Source of the DNA: Synechococcus sp. AG-673-A03
GTDB taxonomy: Bacteria > Cyanobacteriota > Cyanobacteriia > PCC-6307 > Cyanobiaceae
Direction of reading: 5' to 3'
NCBI GenBank assembly: GCA_003211275.1
Contig: QCTE01000007.1
Coordinates: 1 to 59,994, forward strand
DNA length: 59,994 bases
Part shown: one piece after another, positions 8,000 through 16,785 of the stretch
How the letters are laid out: every line of letters starts with the position of its first letter
Numbering within the stretch: position 1 is the stretch's first letter
Position numbers and translations under genes: made by a program
The notes under the pieces: model-generated
Databases searched by the model: none
The model's input: only the letters and a program-made list of their open reading frames with translations
What the model was told of the DNA's origin: nothing

Positions 8000-9827
8000 C
8001 GCTGCGGATGAGTAGTTCCTGGAACTCTTCGGCATCCACAGTTTCCTGGTCCACGAGCATGTCTGCGAGCTCTTCGAGCACAGCGCGATTGTCGACAAGA
8101 ACCTTGGTTGCACGCCTATAGGCCAGAGCAACAAGATCAGAAACTTCCTCGTCGATGGTTGCCGCAGTGTCTTCCGAGAAGTCACGCTCAGCCGCGATAT
8201 CACGTCCGAGGAACATGCCTCCCTGAGAACGACCAAGAGCCACCGGACCCAGCTTGTCACTCATCCCGAAGCGGGTAATCATCTGTCTTGCAGTTGAAGC
8301 AACCTGCTGGAGGTCATTGGAAGCACCTGTGGTGACTTCGTCTTCTCCGTAGACGATCTCTTCGGCAACACGACCACCGAGCGCAACGGCCATCTGGTTC
8401 TGCAGGTAGGTCCGTGAATAAAGGCCCGACTCCATCCGTTCCTCACTAGGAGTGAAGAAGGTCAGACCACCGGCATTTCCACGCGGGATGATCGAGATCT
8501 TCTGAACCGGGTCGTAATCAGGCATGAGGGCACCGACCAGAGCATGGCCAGCCTCGTGATAGGCAACCAGACGCTTACGACGATCACTCATCACGCTGTC
8601 TTTTTTCTCAGGACCAGCCATGACCCGCTCGATAGCGTCACTGATCTCGTCATTACTGACTTCGCTCAGATCACGCCTGGCAGCAAGGATTGCTGCTTCG
8701 TTCAGCAGGTTGGCCAGGTCGGCACCCGTATAGCCAGGAGTTCTGCGGGCTACCTTGTCGAGGTCGACATCTTTGGACAGCGTCTTGCCACGGGCATGAA
8801 CTCCAAGGATTTGTAGACGACCTGCGTAGTCGGGCCGATCCACCGTGACCTGACGGTCAAAACGTCCCGGACGCATCAGAGCTGAGTCGAGGACATCCGG
8901 ACGATTGGTGGCAGCAACAATGATGATTCCGGTGTTGCCCTCGAAACCATCCATTTCGGTGAGCAACTGATTCAGTGTCTGTTCACGCTCGTCATTGCCA
9001 CCACCCATGCCAGCTCCACGCTGACGGCCGACCGCATCAATTTCGTCAATGAAGATGATGCAGGGTGCATTTTTCTTAGCCTGTTCAAAAAGATCGCGGA
9101 CACGGCTCGCACCAACGCCGACAAACATCTCGACAAACTCCGAACCGGAGATCGAGAAGAAAGGAACGCTGGCTTCACCAGCCACAGCTTTGGCCAAAAG
9201 AGTCTTACCGGTACCTGGAGGGCCCACCAGCAGAACACCCTTGGGGATCGTGGCTCCTACAGCAGTGAAGCGATCAGGGTTCTTAAGGAAGTCGACCACT
9301 TCAGTGAGTTCGAGCTTGGCTCCTTCAACACCCGCAACGTCACCAAAAGTGGTTTGCGTGGATGGCTCCATCTGGACACGAGCCTTGCTTTTGCCAAAGT
9401 TCATTGCCTGGTTTCCGCCGCCCCCGCCGGATTGCGCACGACGGAAGAGGAAAAACAAACCACCCAGCAGCAGCAAGGGGAAGATCAAGCTTGAAGCTGC
9501 CTGCTGCCAAGCCCCGGGTTGGCGGGAGGGCTGAACCGCGATATCAACGTTGTGATCGGTGAGCAGCTTGAGGAGGTCCTTGTCGGGCGCGAGATTCACC
9601 TCAGCGCGCCGACCATCGGTCTCGACAATCTGAGCAGTACCACGATCGGGGGAAAGGAGCACTCGGCTGATCTGATCTTCCTGGACCCTTTCCACAAAGT
9701 CGCTATAGCGAAGTGAGCGCGCCTCGGGTTGAGGGTTGCCGGCGCCACCAAAGAAAGCCGGTGCGATTACAACGATCGCGAGCACGAGAAGGGCACCAAG
9801 GCCAATGTTTCGCCAGCGTTTGTTCAA
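7974..9827 (-). CDS. ftsH: ATP-dependent zinc metalloprotease FtsH
   Basis: Membrane AAA+ protease that in cyanobacteria turns over damaged D1 and other membrane proteins; 617 aa. A first membrane helix spans about residues 8-26 and a second about 112-129, framing the small lumenal domain. Walker A is GPPGTGKT (202-209), Walker B IIFIDEID, the SRH region lies around 316-326 (RPGRFDRQ), and the zinc site is HEAGH (424-428). Length and motifs are complete. One of several FtsH paralogues is expected in such genomes; which one this is cannot be decided here. Confidence 0.96.
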   Translation of the reverse strand: MNKRWRNIGLGALLVLAIVVIAPAFFGGAGNPQPEARSLRYSDFVERVQEDQISRVLLSPDRGTAQIVETDGRRAEVNLAPDKDLLKLLTDHNVDIAVQPSRQPGAWQQAASSLIFPLLLLGGLFFLFRRAQSGGGGGNQAMNFGKSKARVQMEPSTQTTFGDVAGVEGAKLELTEVVDFLKNPDRFTAVGATIPKGVLLVGPPGTGKTLLAKAVAGEASVPFFSISGSEFVEMFVGVGASRVRDLFEQAKKNAPCIIFIDEIDAVGRQRGAGMGGGNDEREQTLNQLLTEMDGFEGNTGIIIVAATNRPDVLDSALMRPGRFDRQVTVDRPDYAGRLQILGVHARGKTLSKDVDLDKVARRTPGYTGADLANLLNEAAILAARRDLSEVSNDEISDAIERVMAGPEKKDSVMSDRRKRLVAYHEAGHALVGALMPDYDPVQKISIIPRGNAGGLTFFTPSEERMESGLYSRTYLQNQMAVALGGRVAEEIVYGEDEVTTGASNDLQQVASTARQMITRFGMSDKLGPVALGRSQGGMFLGRDIAAERDFSEDTAATIDEEVSDLVALAYRRATKVLVDNRAVLEELADMLVDQETVDAEEFQELLIRSDVRIAEYV

Positions 9828-9873
9828 GGGTCTTCCGCCTCTGATGAAGGAATGTTAATAGGTAGTTGAGAGT

Positions 9874-11040
9874 TCAGGTGGACCGGAGTACATCCACGAC
9901 GCTCTTGAAGGCGAACCACTCGGGGATCTCTTCACCGCTGCGCAGCATCTTGCGGAACTGAGTGCCGCTGAGCTTCTTCACGTGCAGCCCTCTGGCCTCG
10001 GCGTGTTCTGCGGTGACGTAACCCTCCTCCTCCGTGTAGACGAGGTTGAGAGAGGGCACGGTTTCCATGGTGAGTTCAGGCGCGCACTCCTTGGCAAAGT
10101 TCTGAGCGTCGTAGGGACCGTAGAAGTCATCACCGCTCAGGGAAGACTTACAGCCGGCCATGTCACGCCCAATGATGAAATGGGTGCAACCGTAATTACG
10201 GCGAATGATCATGTGCTGCAAGGCCTCACGAGGGCCTGCCATATGCATGGCGTAGGGCAGGTAAGCCCAGCGGATCCGAGCGTTATCCACCTCGGCAGCA
10301 AGTCGCTCATAGGTCTGGAATCGCACAGCACCAGGGATGTCATCCTGCTGCGTGGGACCGCAGGTTGGATGCACAAGCACCACTGCGTTTTCACTGACGT
10401 TGCTGGCATGCAGGGCTCGAGTGAATAGCTCGTAATGGGCTCTGTGGATGGGATTGCGGCACTGGAAGGCCACAACGTCCTCCCCTGCGGGAAGGCCTGC
10501 GCGGACCTCTGCTGGCGTTTTGCAGGGAAACACACGCGAAGGCAGTTCAAGGCCCTGAATCCGACCACCGAGGTAGAAACGGCGACGCTCTGTGGCGATC
10601 ATGCGAACAGCCGGATGTTCCAGGGATGTAGTGCCATAGCAACCCTTGGCCTCGATGACCTTGTCTGGCTCCCACTTGTCCTCAACGGTGAGCACAGCAA
10701 GGTCCTGGCCCTTGTAGGTGAGCAGAATCTTCTGCCCGACCGTGATGTCCTCACGGTCGGTGTCAATCACGATCGGCAGTCCGAACAGATACCCCGAGGT
10801 GGTGCGGTTCCCGGCCACCACTGCGTCGTAATCGGCCTGGTGCATGAAACCCCTTTCAGGGGAGAAGCCCCCGACCACCAGCAGTTCAACGTCACAGGCA
10901 TTGCGATCAGAGCATTCGATGCTGCTGCTGGCTGAAGCCTTGACTGCAGCTTTGTCACCCTCCGGAACCATCAAATCAACCAGGGTGCCGCCATAGGGAG
11001 CGATCACACCGGTCTGAGAGGAAGGGGTGCTGGCAGTCAT
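9874..11040 (-). CDS. sat: Sulfate adenylyltransferase (ATP sulfurylase)
   Basis: Activates sulfate with ATP to APS for assimilation; 388 aa when started at the ATG at 11040 (MTASTPSSQTG). A longer reading to 11085 adds a non-conserved 15-residue extension. The nucleotide-binding motif QCRNPIHRAHYELF is intact. The second motif reads GRDMAGCKSS, with Met in place of the His of the common GRDHAG form; this variant occurs in a subset of the family. The gene lies downstream of psbO on the same strand but is separated from it by a strong terminator. Confidence 0.94.
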   Translation of the reverse strand: MTASTPSSQTGVIAPYGGTLVDLMVPEGDKAAVKASASSSIECSDRNACDVELLVVGGFSPERGFMHQADYDAVVAGNRTTSGYLFGLPIVIDTDREDITVGQKILLTYKGQDLAVLTVEDKWEPDKVIEAKGCYGTTSLEHPAVRMIATERRRFYLGGRIQGLELPSRVFPCKTPAEVRAGLPAGEDVVAFQCRNPIHRAHYELFTRALHASNVSENAVVLVHPTCGPTQQDDIPGAVRFQTYERLAAEVDNARIRWAYLPYAMHMAGPREALQHMIIRRNYGCTHFIIGRDMAGCKSSLSGDDFYGPYDAQNFAKECAPELTMETVPSLNLVYTEEEGYVTAEHAEARGLHVKKLSGTQFRKMLRSGEEIPEWFAFKSVVDVLRST

Positions 11041-11118
11041 GACAGGCCGGATGGATTGGAAAGACGGCGCGATTCTCCCAGACAACAGCCTGCGGCTTCA
11101 GCGAACAGGGGTCACAAC

Positions 11119-11140
11119 AAAAAAGGGGCCGAAGCCCCTT
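11119..11140 (-). terminator. Rho-independent terminator of psbO
   Basis: Read on the minus strand: stem AAGGGGC, loop TTCG, stem GCCCCTT, then a run of T. The UUCG tetraloop plus U-tract is a textbook intrinsic terminator, placed 28 bp after the psbO stop codon. Confidence 0.92.
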
Positions 11141-11167
11141 GATGATGATCAAACTGTCTTGAAGTAA

Positions 11168-11989
11168 TTAGGCCTCTTCGAGCTGGCCGAAAAGCTCTCC
11201 GGTGATTTTGACGTCCACAGTCTCTCTGCTGCCCATATCAGAGTCGGAAGGCTGAATGGCGGAAAACACGCCAGCGAATTCGCCGGTTTCGGGATCAACA
11301 CGTGTGATCGACAGGCTCATCACACCCTGACCATCGATGTACTGCTTCTTGTTCTCTTGCTCGAGCTCCTGGTAATCACCGCCGAGACCGATCAGACCCT
11401 GGGGATAGTCCACACCAGTTGTGAGTGAACGGCCTTTGGGGTCAAGGAAGTTGCTGGTGCGGTAGCTCGGTGTGCGGTACTCGCCTTCAAAGTCGGTGCT
11501 GGTGGTGATGGCTGCACCTTCCGCATCGACCTTCAAATTTTTGCTTGAAAACGTGAAAGGAAACTCCTCTCCGCCTGGGACCAGAACGGTGATGGCCTGG
11601 AAGTCGATGCCACCCTCCTCCGTGAAGGAAAGGCCTTTCTCACTGACAACGAGGTCCCCGTAGACCTGGTCAAGACTGGAGGTGTAGCGGGTGAGGATCT
11701 TGCCCTCAACGAACTGGGCTTCCTGACGCTTGTTGGCAGGCTCACCTTTGACGAAGACCTGGCTGGGATGCATGCAGATGGCAGTCAGCTGATAGTCGTT
11801 GCCGGGAGTCAGCGGAATGGAACCACGTGCGGATTCAGGCAGCGTGGGGCAATCATTCGCCCTGCCGGTGTTACGGATGTCGTCGTAGGTGATGTTCGAG
11901 CGATCAACTGCCTGAGCATCTCCGCTGCAGGCAGTGACGAAGGTCAGACAGAAAGCCAGCACAAGGGCCAGCAGAGGACGGATGCGCAT
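11168..11989 (-). CDS. psbO: Photosystem II manganese-stabilising protein PsbO
   Basis: Extrinsic 33-kDa-type subunit that stabilises the Mn4CaO5 cluster on the lumenal side of PSII; 273 aa from the ATG at 11989. A signal peptide (LLALVLAFCLTFVTAC) precedes the mature segment ITYDDIRNTGRANDCPTL, which is a PsbO hallmark. GSIPLTPGNDYQLTAICMHP carries the second cysteine of the conserved disulfide. The longer open frame to 12082 adds a sequence with no family counterpart. On the minus strand a TAAGAT element at 12040-12045 could be the -10 box, but the -35 spacing is poor. Confidence 0.97.
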   Translation of the reverse strand: MRIRPLLALVLAFCLTFVTACSGDAQAVDRSNITYDDIRNTGRANDCPTLPESARGSIPLTPGNDYQLTAICMHPSQVFVKGEPANKRQEAQFVEGKILTRYTSSLDQVYGDLVVSEKGLSFTEEGGIDFQAITVLVPGGEEFPFTFSSKNLKVDAEGAAITTSTDFEGEYRTPSYRTSNFLDPKGRSLTTGVDYPQGLIGLGGDYQELEQENKKQYIDGQGVMSLSITRVDPETGEFAGVFSAIQPSDSDMGSRETVDVKITGELFGQLEEA

Positions 11990-12107
11990 GGAGGAGAAGC
12001 CGAAACGCCGGCTGTTGACGAAGTCCACCGGACAGGCGGATCTTACAGGTGTCAAACGGCCGCACCGGCTTGCCTTTTGCACGTCTCAACAACGTGAAGT
12101 GTTCTCC

Positions 12108-12411
12108 ATGCAGCACGACGGCAGTGAAATCATCCAGGAGAAGCTGCAGCCGGCGCTGAAAACACTCCGTGAACTGTCGGAACAGCATCAAGACGATCCC
12201 GAGTCTTTGCTCCTGCTTCGACTTGATCTGAAACCCTCCACAGAGGCATCCAGGACGATGCGTTTCGGGCAAGCCTTCCGGAAGAACGCCAAAAACTGTT
12301 CGCTCTGCTCAAAACGATGGAACGCAGCGGCGGCTGGCCCTCTATCCCGCGACTGCAACTGCGCACGTTCATCACCTTCTGGAGCAGGGTCCCGCCGATA
12401 TGACTGCTTGA
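12108..12411 (+). pseudogene. Frameshifted small gene between psbO and coaBC
   Basis: ATG at 12108 opens a frame reading MQHDGSEIIQEKLQPALKTL and on to LLLLRL near 12210. Its coherence then breaks: sensible sequence resumes one frame over at about 12225 (ETLHRGIQDDAFRASLPEER, then GGWPSIPRLQLRTFIT), and another frame continues LLEQGPADMTA to a stop at 12409-12411. Two single-base deletions would explain this and restore a protein of about 101 aa. The restored sequence reads like a small cytosolic helical protein; I do not recognise the family. A sequencing error is possible for either shift. It ends directly against the coaBC stop. Confidence 0.5.
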
Positions 12412-13674
12412 TCAACAGGCCTGCTTGATCTCTGACAATCGATCCAGCAAGCGATGAGACAAGACGAGCTTGTCTTCGAGCGGACAGACCTGATGGCGGT
12501 CCCCTGGACCGAGAAGCCAGCCGGCGTTCTGATCACTGTCAAGCCCCTGACCGAGGCGGTCGACAGGATTGACCATCAACAGATCACAGCCCTTGGCCTG
12601 AAACTTTCGGCGGCCGAGCTCAAGCAGTTGCTCATCGGTTCCTGTCAGGGCGGCAAAACCCAGAACAGACTGACCCGCGGGGCGCCTGCTCACCAGTGAA
12701 TGAAGCAGATCAGGCACTGGCTCCCAACCAGCCTTCAGCGACTCAATCAGTTGGTGTTTCGGCAGCTTCTCGACATTAATAGAACTGGTTCGGCGCAAAT
12801 CAGCGACAGCCGCGCACATCAACACCGCATCTGCTTTCGGTTGCAGCTGTTGGATCCTGTCGTCCATGGCGGCACTTCCCACCACTGCATGACACTGCAG
12901 ACCTTCCAGCCAGGATGCCGGAACTTGCAGCGGGCCATGAACCAAATCAACGGTGGCACCGCGCAGATGAGCGGCCTGAGCCAACAGAACACCCATGCGG
13001 CCACTGCTGCGGTTGGAGAGAACGCGGACACAGTCCAAAGCCTCCAAAGTCGGACCGGCGCTCACGAGCACATGCCTCCCGCGCCAGTCGGCTTTGAGGC
13101 GGCCCTCATCATCGGCTTGCAAGAGGGCACTTGCGGCAGCCAGTTCAATCCTGACTGGGTCAGCCATGCGGCCCGTGCCCAGACGGTCACATGCGAGCAG
13201 ACCGCCCTCAGGCGCCAGGGGCAGCACTCGAGGATCGTCAAGCAGAAGGCCCCAGTTGCGCTGCACCGCAGGGTGGGTCCACATGGCTGTGTTCATCGCT
13301 GGCGCCGCCAGAACTGGGCACTCACAAGCCAGCAGGAGACTGGCCAGCAGTCCCTCGCCATCACCCTGCACCCAACGGGACAGTGATGTTGCACTGAGCG
13401 GGGCCACCACCACAAGATCGGCCCATTCAGCCAGTTCGATATGCAGTGGGCGCGGACATGCAGGGTCCCACTGGTCGGCGTCCTGCAGACATGGATGACG
13501 ACTGAGCGTTGCCAGAGCCACTGGGCTCACTAAACGGGCAGCACTTGCAGTGAGCACACAGCGGACCTGAGCCCCCGCCTGCACAAGCGCACTGACCAGC
13601 AGCGGAGTCTTGACAGCCGCAATACTCCCTGAGGCAGCGACCAGCACCCGTCGTCCCTTCAGTAGCCCCGGCAT
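12412..13674 (-). CDS. coaBC: Bifunctional phosphopantothenoylcysteine decarboxylase / phosphopantothenate-cysteine ligase
   Basis: Makes 4'-phosphopantetheine for coenzyme A in two steps; 420 aa. The N-terminal flavoprotein half has GRRVLVAASGSIAAVK, the catalytic His region LHIELAEWADLVVVAPLS and the substrate clamp PAMNTAMW (about residue 127 on). The C-terminal CoaB half starts near residue 200 with RHVLVSAGPTLEALD, then VRVLSNRSSGRMG and later AAVADLR. It sits 4 bp after the DUF2555 gene on the same strand, an arrangement repeated in cyanobacteria as far as I recall. Confidence 0.95.
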   Translation of the reverse strand: MPGLLKGRRVLVAASGSIAAVKTPLLVSALVQAGAQVRCVLTASAARLVSPVALATLSRHPCLQDADQWDPACPRPLHIELAEWADLVVVAPLSATSLSRWVQGDGEGLLASLLLACECPVLAAPAMNTAMWTHPAVQRNWGLLLDDPRVLPLAPEGGLLACDRLGTGRMADPVRIELAAASALLQADDEGRLKADWRGRHVLVSAGPTLEALDCVRVLSNRSSGRMGVLLAQAAHLRGATVDLVHGPLQVPASWLEGLQCHAVVGSAAMDDRIQQLQPKADAVLMCAAVADLRRTSSINVEKLPKHQLIESLKAGWEPVPDLLHSLVSRRPAGQSVLGFAALTGTDEQLLELGRRKFQAKGCDLLMVNPVDRLGQGLDSDQNAGWLLGPGDRHQVCPLEDKLVLSHRLLDRLSEIKQAC

Positions 13675-13678
13675 TGGC

Positions 13679-13882
13679 TCAGTCCTCGTCGAAGGGTTCC
13701 TGATCGATCAAATGGGCGTATGGAGCGGTGAGCTCCGGTCGATGAATGGCGAGGGATCTCAATAGATGCCAGTCATTCAGGCCTTCAAAGGGAGTTAGGT
13801 AGTCGTCGTACTCCAAACGGCGCGCCAGTGTCGCAACGGATGCCTCATCAAAAGAAGCCAATTGCTCCGGAGTGATCAGCAT
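13679..13882 (-). CDS. DUF2555 family small protein
   Basis: 67 aa from the ATG at 13882 (MLITPEQLASFDEASVATLA); a GTG 15 bp upstream is less likely. The body ARRLEYDDYLTPFEGLNDWH and the acidic end match the cyanobacterial DUF2555 family of unknown function. It is probably co-transcribed with coaBC, 4 bp downstream. No membrane segment or motif for catalysis is visible. Confidence 0.78.
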   Translation of the reverse strand: MLITPEQLASFDEASVATLARRLEYDDYLTPFEGLNDWHLLRSLAIHRPELTAPYAHLIDQEPFDED

Positions 13883-13920
13883 GCAGGCACGAAGCACTGA
13901 TGATCATTTTGCCTCCGAGT

Positions 13921-13938
13921 GCGCTGGAAAACCGGCGC
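13921..13938. other. GC-rich hairpin between the DUF2555 gene and tRNA-Ala
   Basis: GCGCTGG-AAAA-CCGGCGC pairs over 7 positions with one G-T wobble and an AAAA loop. It lies in the region from which the DUF2555-coaBC pair (minus) and the tRNA-Ala (plus) diverge. It may be a leader hairpin or simply promoter-proximal structure. Confidence 0.35.
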
Positions 13939-13953
13939 TAGGTTGCTCTGCCC

Positions 13954-14026
13954 GGGGACTTAGCTCAGCTGGTAGAGCGCTGCGATCGCACCGCAGAGGT
14001 CAGGGGTTCGAATCCCCTATTCTCCA
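13954..14026 (+). tRNA. trnA-CGC: tRNA-Ala(CGC)
   Basis: Full cloverleaf of 73 nt: acceptor GGGGACT/ATTCTCC, D arm GCTC...GAGC, anticodon arm CTGCG-ATCGCAC-CGCAG with anticodon CGC, T arm AGGGG-TTCGAAT-CCCCT, discriminator A. The G3-U70 wobble pair, the main alanine identity element, is present. Position 6-67 is a C-U mismatch. CCA is not encoded. Confidence 0.93.
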
Positions 14027-14036
14027 TCGTGACTTA

Positions 14037-14210
14037 ATGAGATCAAGGTTGAATTGGTGTGCTGATGCGGAACAGTCGCTCAAGGAAGTTCCTTTTTTTG
14101 TGCGACCAGCCGTTCGCCGCAGAATTGAATCGATGGCACTGGAGTGCCAGCTCGACTGCATCGATACAGCGTTTTACGCCGAAGCCAGGGCGAAATTTGC
14201 GAAACGCTGA
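14037..14210 (+). CDS. Stand-alone PCP_red domain protein
   Basis: 57-aa protein from the ATG at 14037. LNWCADAEQSLKEVPFFVRP, then VRRRIESMALE, corresponds to the C-terminal PCP_red domain of ChlB, the light-independent protochlorophyllide reductase subunit, but here occurs alone. In cyanobacteria similar short proteins are annotated by that domain only. A role in pigment metabolism is not shown. The gene begins 10 bp after the tRNA-Ala 3' end, so it could be read from the same transcript. Confidence 0.8.
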   Translation: MRSRLNWCADAEQSLKEVPFFVRPAVRRRIESMALECQLDCIDTAFYAEARAKFAKR

Positions 14211-14213
14211 ATC

Positions 14214-14366
14214 ATGATCAGGCCCACGCTTGGCTACCGGCAGGCGAGCAGGCCTTCACTGCTGATGGCGCTCAGCATCACGGCCTGTCTTTCAGTGCTC
14301 GTCAGACCGTCCGCTCTTTTAACCTACGGGCTGATTCTTCTGGCAGGTGGCCTTTCCCGCCGCTGA
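14214..14366 (+). CDS. Candidate 50-aa membrane peptide
   Basis: Open frame beginning 3 bp after the PCP_red stop: MIRPTLGYRQASRPSLLMAL, then two hydrophobic stretches (ITACLSVLV and LLTYGLILLAGGL) and a basic end SRR. No ribosome site is obvious except through coupling to the upstream stop. It is too short to assign; it may be a genuine small membrane protein or noise. Confidence 0.35.
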   Translation: MIRPTLGYRQASRPSLLMALSITACLSVLVRPSALLTYGLILLAGGLSRR

Positions 14367-14431
14367 TTAACGCTGTTGAGAGCGTTCATTCAGGCCATGC
14401 GGTAAAAGAGAGGTTGAGAAAGCCCCGATTG

Positions 14432-14632
14432 ATGTCTCAGTCGAAAAGAGAACAGGTAGTGAGCCATCTGCGCTACATCCGCCAGGAACTACGTGAAATG
14501 CATCAGGGCGTCATGGAAGACGGCCTCCTTCCAGAAGCCGGCGAAGTACGAGGCGTGATGGCCCAAATGGAAGCGCTACTTGAACTGCTCGAAGGCAAAA
14601 GCTCTCGCAAAGCAAAAGCTGAATCCGACTGA
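14432..14632 (+). CDS. Small hypothetical protein, helical and charged
   Basis: 66 aa from the ATG at 14432 (MSQSKREQVVSHLRYIRQEL). It looks like a helical hairpin: REQVVSHLRYIRQELREMHQ, a turn at LLPEAGEVRG, then VMAQMEALLELLEG, and a basic tail. No catalytic motif or membrane segment is visible and I do not recognise the family. The open frame extends upstream to 14144 but that part overlaps the PCP_red gene and looks non-coding. Confidence 0.6.
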   Translation: MSQSKREQVVSHLRYIRQELREMHQGVMEDGLLPEAGEVRGVMAQMEALLELLEGKSSRKAKAESD

Positions 14633-14823
14633 ATCTTGAGGTCTCCACTTGCCAAGCAGAGCTGTTCAGGCTTTTCTGCAGAAACAACCACTTCCTCAAC
14701 CGGACTATTTTGGGCTTTTTGCATCGAAAGCCTCAACATATAGCGGTTGATAAAGGCAATCACCCCATAAATGGTGTATACATTGAACGGCAGGGTTTCG
14801 GGCCGGGTGATGGGGATCATCGG

Positions 14824-15201
14824 TTGTTGTCCCTGCCTCTCTTTCAAGAGGTTGCCAAGTTGACAGCCCGTCTTCAAGCAACACGCCTTCAGCGAACAGT
14901 CGGAGAAGCCGCGACCAGGTTGGACCTGTGGGCGACCAATCCATGGCGACGAACGTCACTCCTGCTCATCGCTCTAACAGCAAGTTTCATGATCGGAAAC
15001 GGCGTTGCTTCCGTCTCTGGTGCTCTCAATCTGATGGACCCTGTGGCAGCGATGCTCACCGTGGGGCTGATGGAACTCATGGTGCGGGCAAGAAGACACT
15101 GGGCCAAAGATCGCGACAGTCACTTAGGTCGACAATTGCTCGACATGACGCGAATTGGGCTGCTTTATGGCCTCCTACTGGAGGGATTCAAGTTGCTTTA
15201 A
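14824..15201 (+). CDS. ycf20: Ycf20/DUF565-like membrane protein
   Basis: About 125 aa with the conserved core ATRLDLWATNPWRRTSLLLI and a following segment around MDPVAAMLTVGLMELMVRAR, which fit the DUF565 family that includes chloroplast Ycf20. Two or three hydrophobic segments are visible. There is no ATG near the conserved start; TTG at 14824 or 14827 gives a sensible N-terminus (LSLPLFQEVAKL), and a TTG at 14860 is also possible. Ycf20-type proteins have been linked to photoprotective quenching in algae, but function in cyanobacteria is unsettled. Confidence 0.75.
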   Translation: MLSLPLFQEVAKLTARLQATRLQRTVGEAATRLDLWATNPWRRTSLLLIALTASFMIGNGVASVSGALNLMDPVAAMLTVGLMELMVRARRHWAKDRDSHLGRQLLDMTRIGLLYGLLLEGFKLL

Positions 15202-15279
15202 ACCGCTTCAAGTCATTGAAAGCGCAGACAAAACTGTTCGGCATCCATACGCTGAATTCAGATCGTCAAGCTTGCATCC

Positions 15280-16785
15280 ATGGCTGGAGAGCATTACTTC
15301 CTCGAGCTGGATCCACCGGAAGAGCGCCTGCGACATGCGCCTCACGTGGTGATTGTGGGCGGCGGATTTGCCGGTGTTCGTGCCTGCAAGGCACTGGCCA
15401 AGTCTGACGTCCGCATCACCCTGATCGACAAACGCAACTTCAATCTTTTCCAGCCTCTGCTCTATCAGGTTGCGACGGGACTGGTCTCCAGTGGTGATGT
15501 AGCGACCCCACTGCGACAGCTAGTTGGACGCCAAAGCAATGTGCAGGTCCTGCTTGGTGAAGTCACTGAGATCAAGGCTGAAGACAAGCAGATCATCTTC
15601 AGCGGCAAGGCTTACAGCTATGACCATCTTGTGCTGGCAACAGGATCGGGAAGCACCTTCTTCGGTCATGAAGAGTGGCGGACCTTTGCCCCACCGATGA
15701 AAATTCTTGAACACGCCGAGGAGATTCGGCGGCGACTGCTGATGGCCATGGAGCAGGCCGAACAGACTCCTGACCCTGAGGCGCGTCGTTTCCTGCAGAC
15801 CGTCGTGATCGTTGGAGGAGGGCCCTCCGGTTGCGAAATGGCTGGAGCCGCTTCCGAGCTGATGCGCAATGCCATGCGCAAGGAATTCCGCCAGTTGAAT
15901 CTGGAAGACACCAGGATCGTTCTGGTCGACCCAGGCGACCGCGTATTGAGAGCGATGCCGGAAGAGCTGTCTCAGGCTGCGCAGAAAACGCTGTCGGCTC
16001 TCGGTGTGGAGTTTCTGTTCAAAGGGCGTGTGCAGAGCATGCAACCCGGTGAAGTGATGGTGGGAACGCCGGATGGAGAGCGCAAGCTGCAGGCAGCCAC
16101 AGTGATCTGGACCGCCGGTGTACGGCCATCTCATCTGGGCCGCAAGTTGGCGGATTCCGTGGGCTGCGAGACGGACCGTGCCGGCCGCGTGGTTGTGGAG
16201 CCAGACTTCTCCATGAAGGGGCATCCCGAGATCCGAGTGGTGGGTGATCTCTGCTGCTACAAGCACACCAGAGATGGAAACCAGCTGCCTGGAATGGCCG
16301 GACCTGCAACCCAGGCCGGAGGGTTTGTGGGCAAAGACATTGCCGCAATTGTGGCCGGCGGATCACGGCCGAATTTCAGTTGGTTTGATTTCGGCAGCAT
16401 GGCCGTACTGGATCGCGTCGACGCTGTCGCAGACTTGCGTGGATTCAAATTCAAGGGCGGTCTTGGCTGGCTGCTTTGGGCCACTGCTCACCTCGCCTTC
16501 ATGCCCAATGAGGAGAATCGCTTCTCGTTGTTGCTGAAATGGATCTTTGCGGTGATCTCTCAGGCCAGAGCATCGATGTTGCTGACGGGTATGCCAAGCC
16601 AGCACATGGGGTTGGACGCACCGGATGCTGCGTTCCCGATGGCACCAGGAGCAGGCCCATCCATCTCAGAGCCCGGAGCAGCACTGCGGGCAGCGATGGA
16701 CTACTACTCCAATCAGGTTTCCGGTCTTTCGCCTCAACCCAAAGCAGGAGAGTCCACAGAGGATTCCGCCGCTGCCATCAAATAA
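15280..16785 (+). CDS. Type II NADH dehydrogenase (NDH-2)
   Basis: Single-subunit, non-proton-pumping NAD(P)H:quinone oxidoreductase, 501 aa. The FAD-binding fold opens with [18 protein letters not shown] (residues about 22-39) and a second dinucleotide fold begins at [17 protein letters not shown] near residue 176. The segment [12 protein letters not shown] and the C-terminal FAD contact [11 protein letters not shown] are typical of the family. The C-terminus (about residue 400 on) carries the hydrophobic region used for membrane attachment. Its last 52 bp overlap the end of pyrB on the other strand. Confidence 0.9.
   Translation: MAGEHYFLELDPPEERLRHAPHVVIVGGGFAGVRACKALAKSDVRITLIDKRNFNLFQPLLYQVATGLVSSGDVATPLRQLVGRQSNVQVLLGEVTEIKAEDKQIIFSGKAYSYDHLVLATGSGSTFFGHEEWRTFAPPMKILEHAEEIRRRLLMAMEQAEQTPDPEARRFLQTVVIVGGGPSGCEMAGAASELMRNAMRKEFRQLNLEDTRIVLVDPGDRVLRAMPEELSQAAQKTLSALGVEFLFKGRVQSMQPGEVMVGTPDGERKLQAATVIWTAGVRPSHLGRKLADSVGCETDRAGRVVVEPDFSMKGHPEIRVVGDLCCYKHTRDGNQLPGMAGPATQAGGFVGKDIAAIVAGGSRPNFSWFDFGSMAVLDRVDAVADLRGFKFKGGLGWLLWATAHLAFMPNEENRFSLLLKWIFAVISQARASMLLTGMPSQHMGLDAPDAAFPMAPGAGPSISEPGAALRAAMDYYSNQVSGLSPQPKAGESTEDSAAAIK

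Noticed and set aside
14503-14877. Minus-strand frame with a possible membrane helix (NVYTIYGVIAFINRYMLRLS)
   Set aside because: It has a plausible helix but covers, antisense, two better-supported plus-strand genes and has no natural stop near the helix. Kept only as a note.
15520-16266. 248-aa open frame on the minus strand
   Set aside because: Antisense to NDH-2 dinucleotide-binding domains, no family resemblance.
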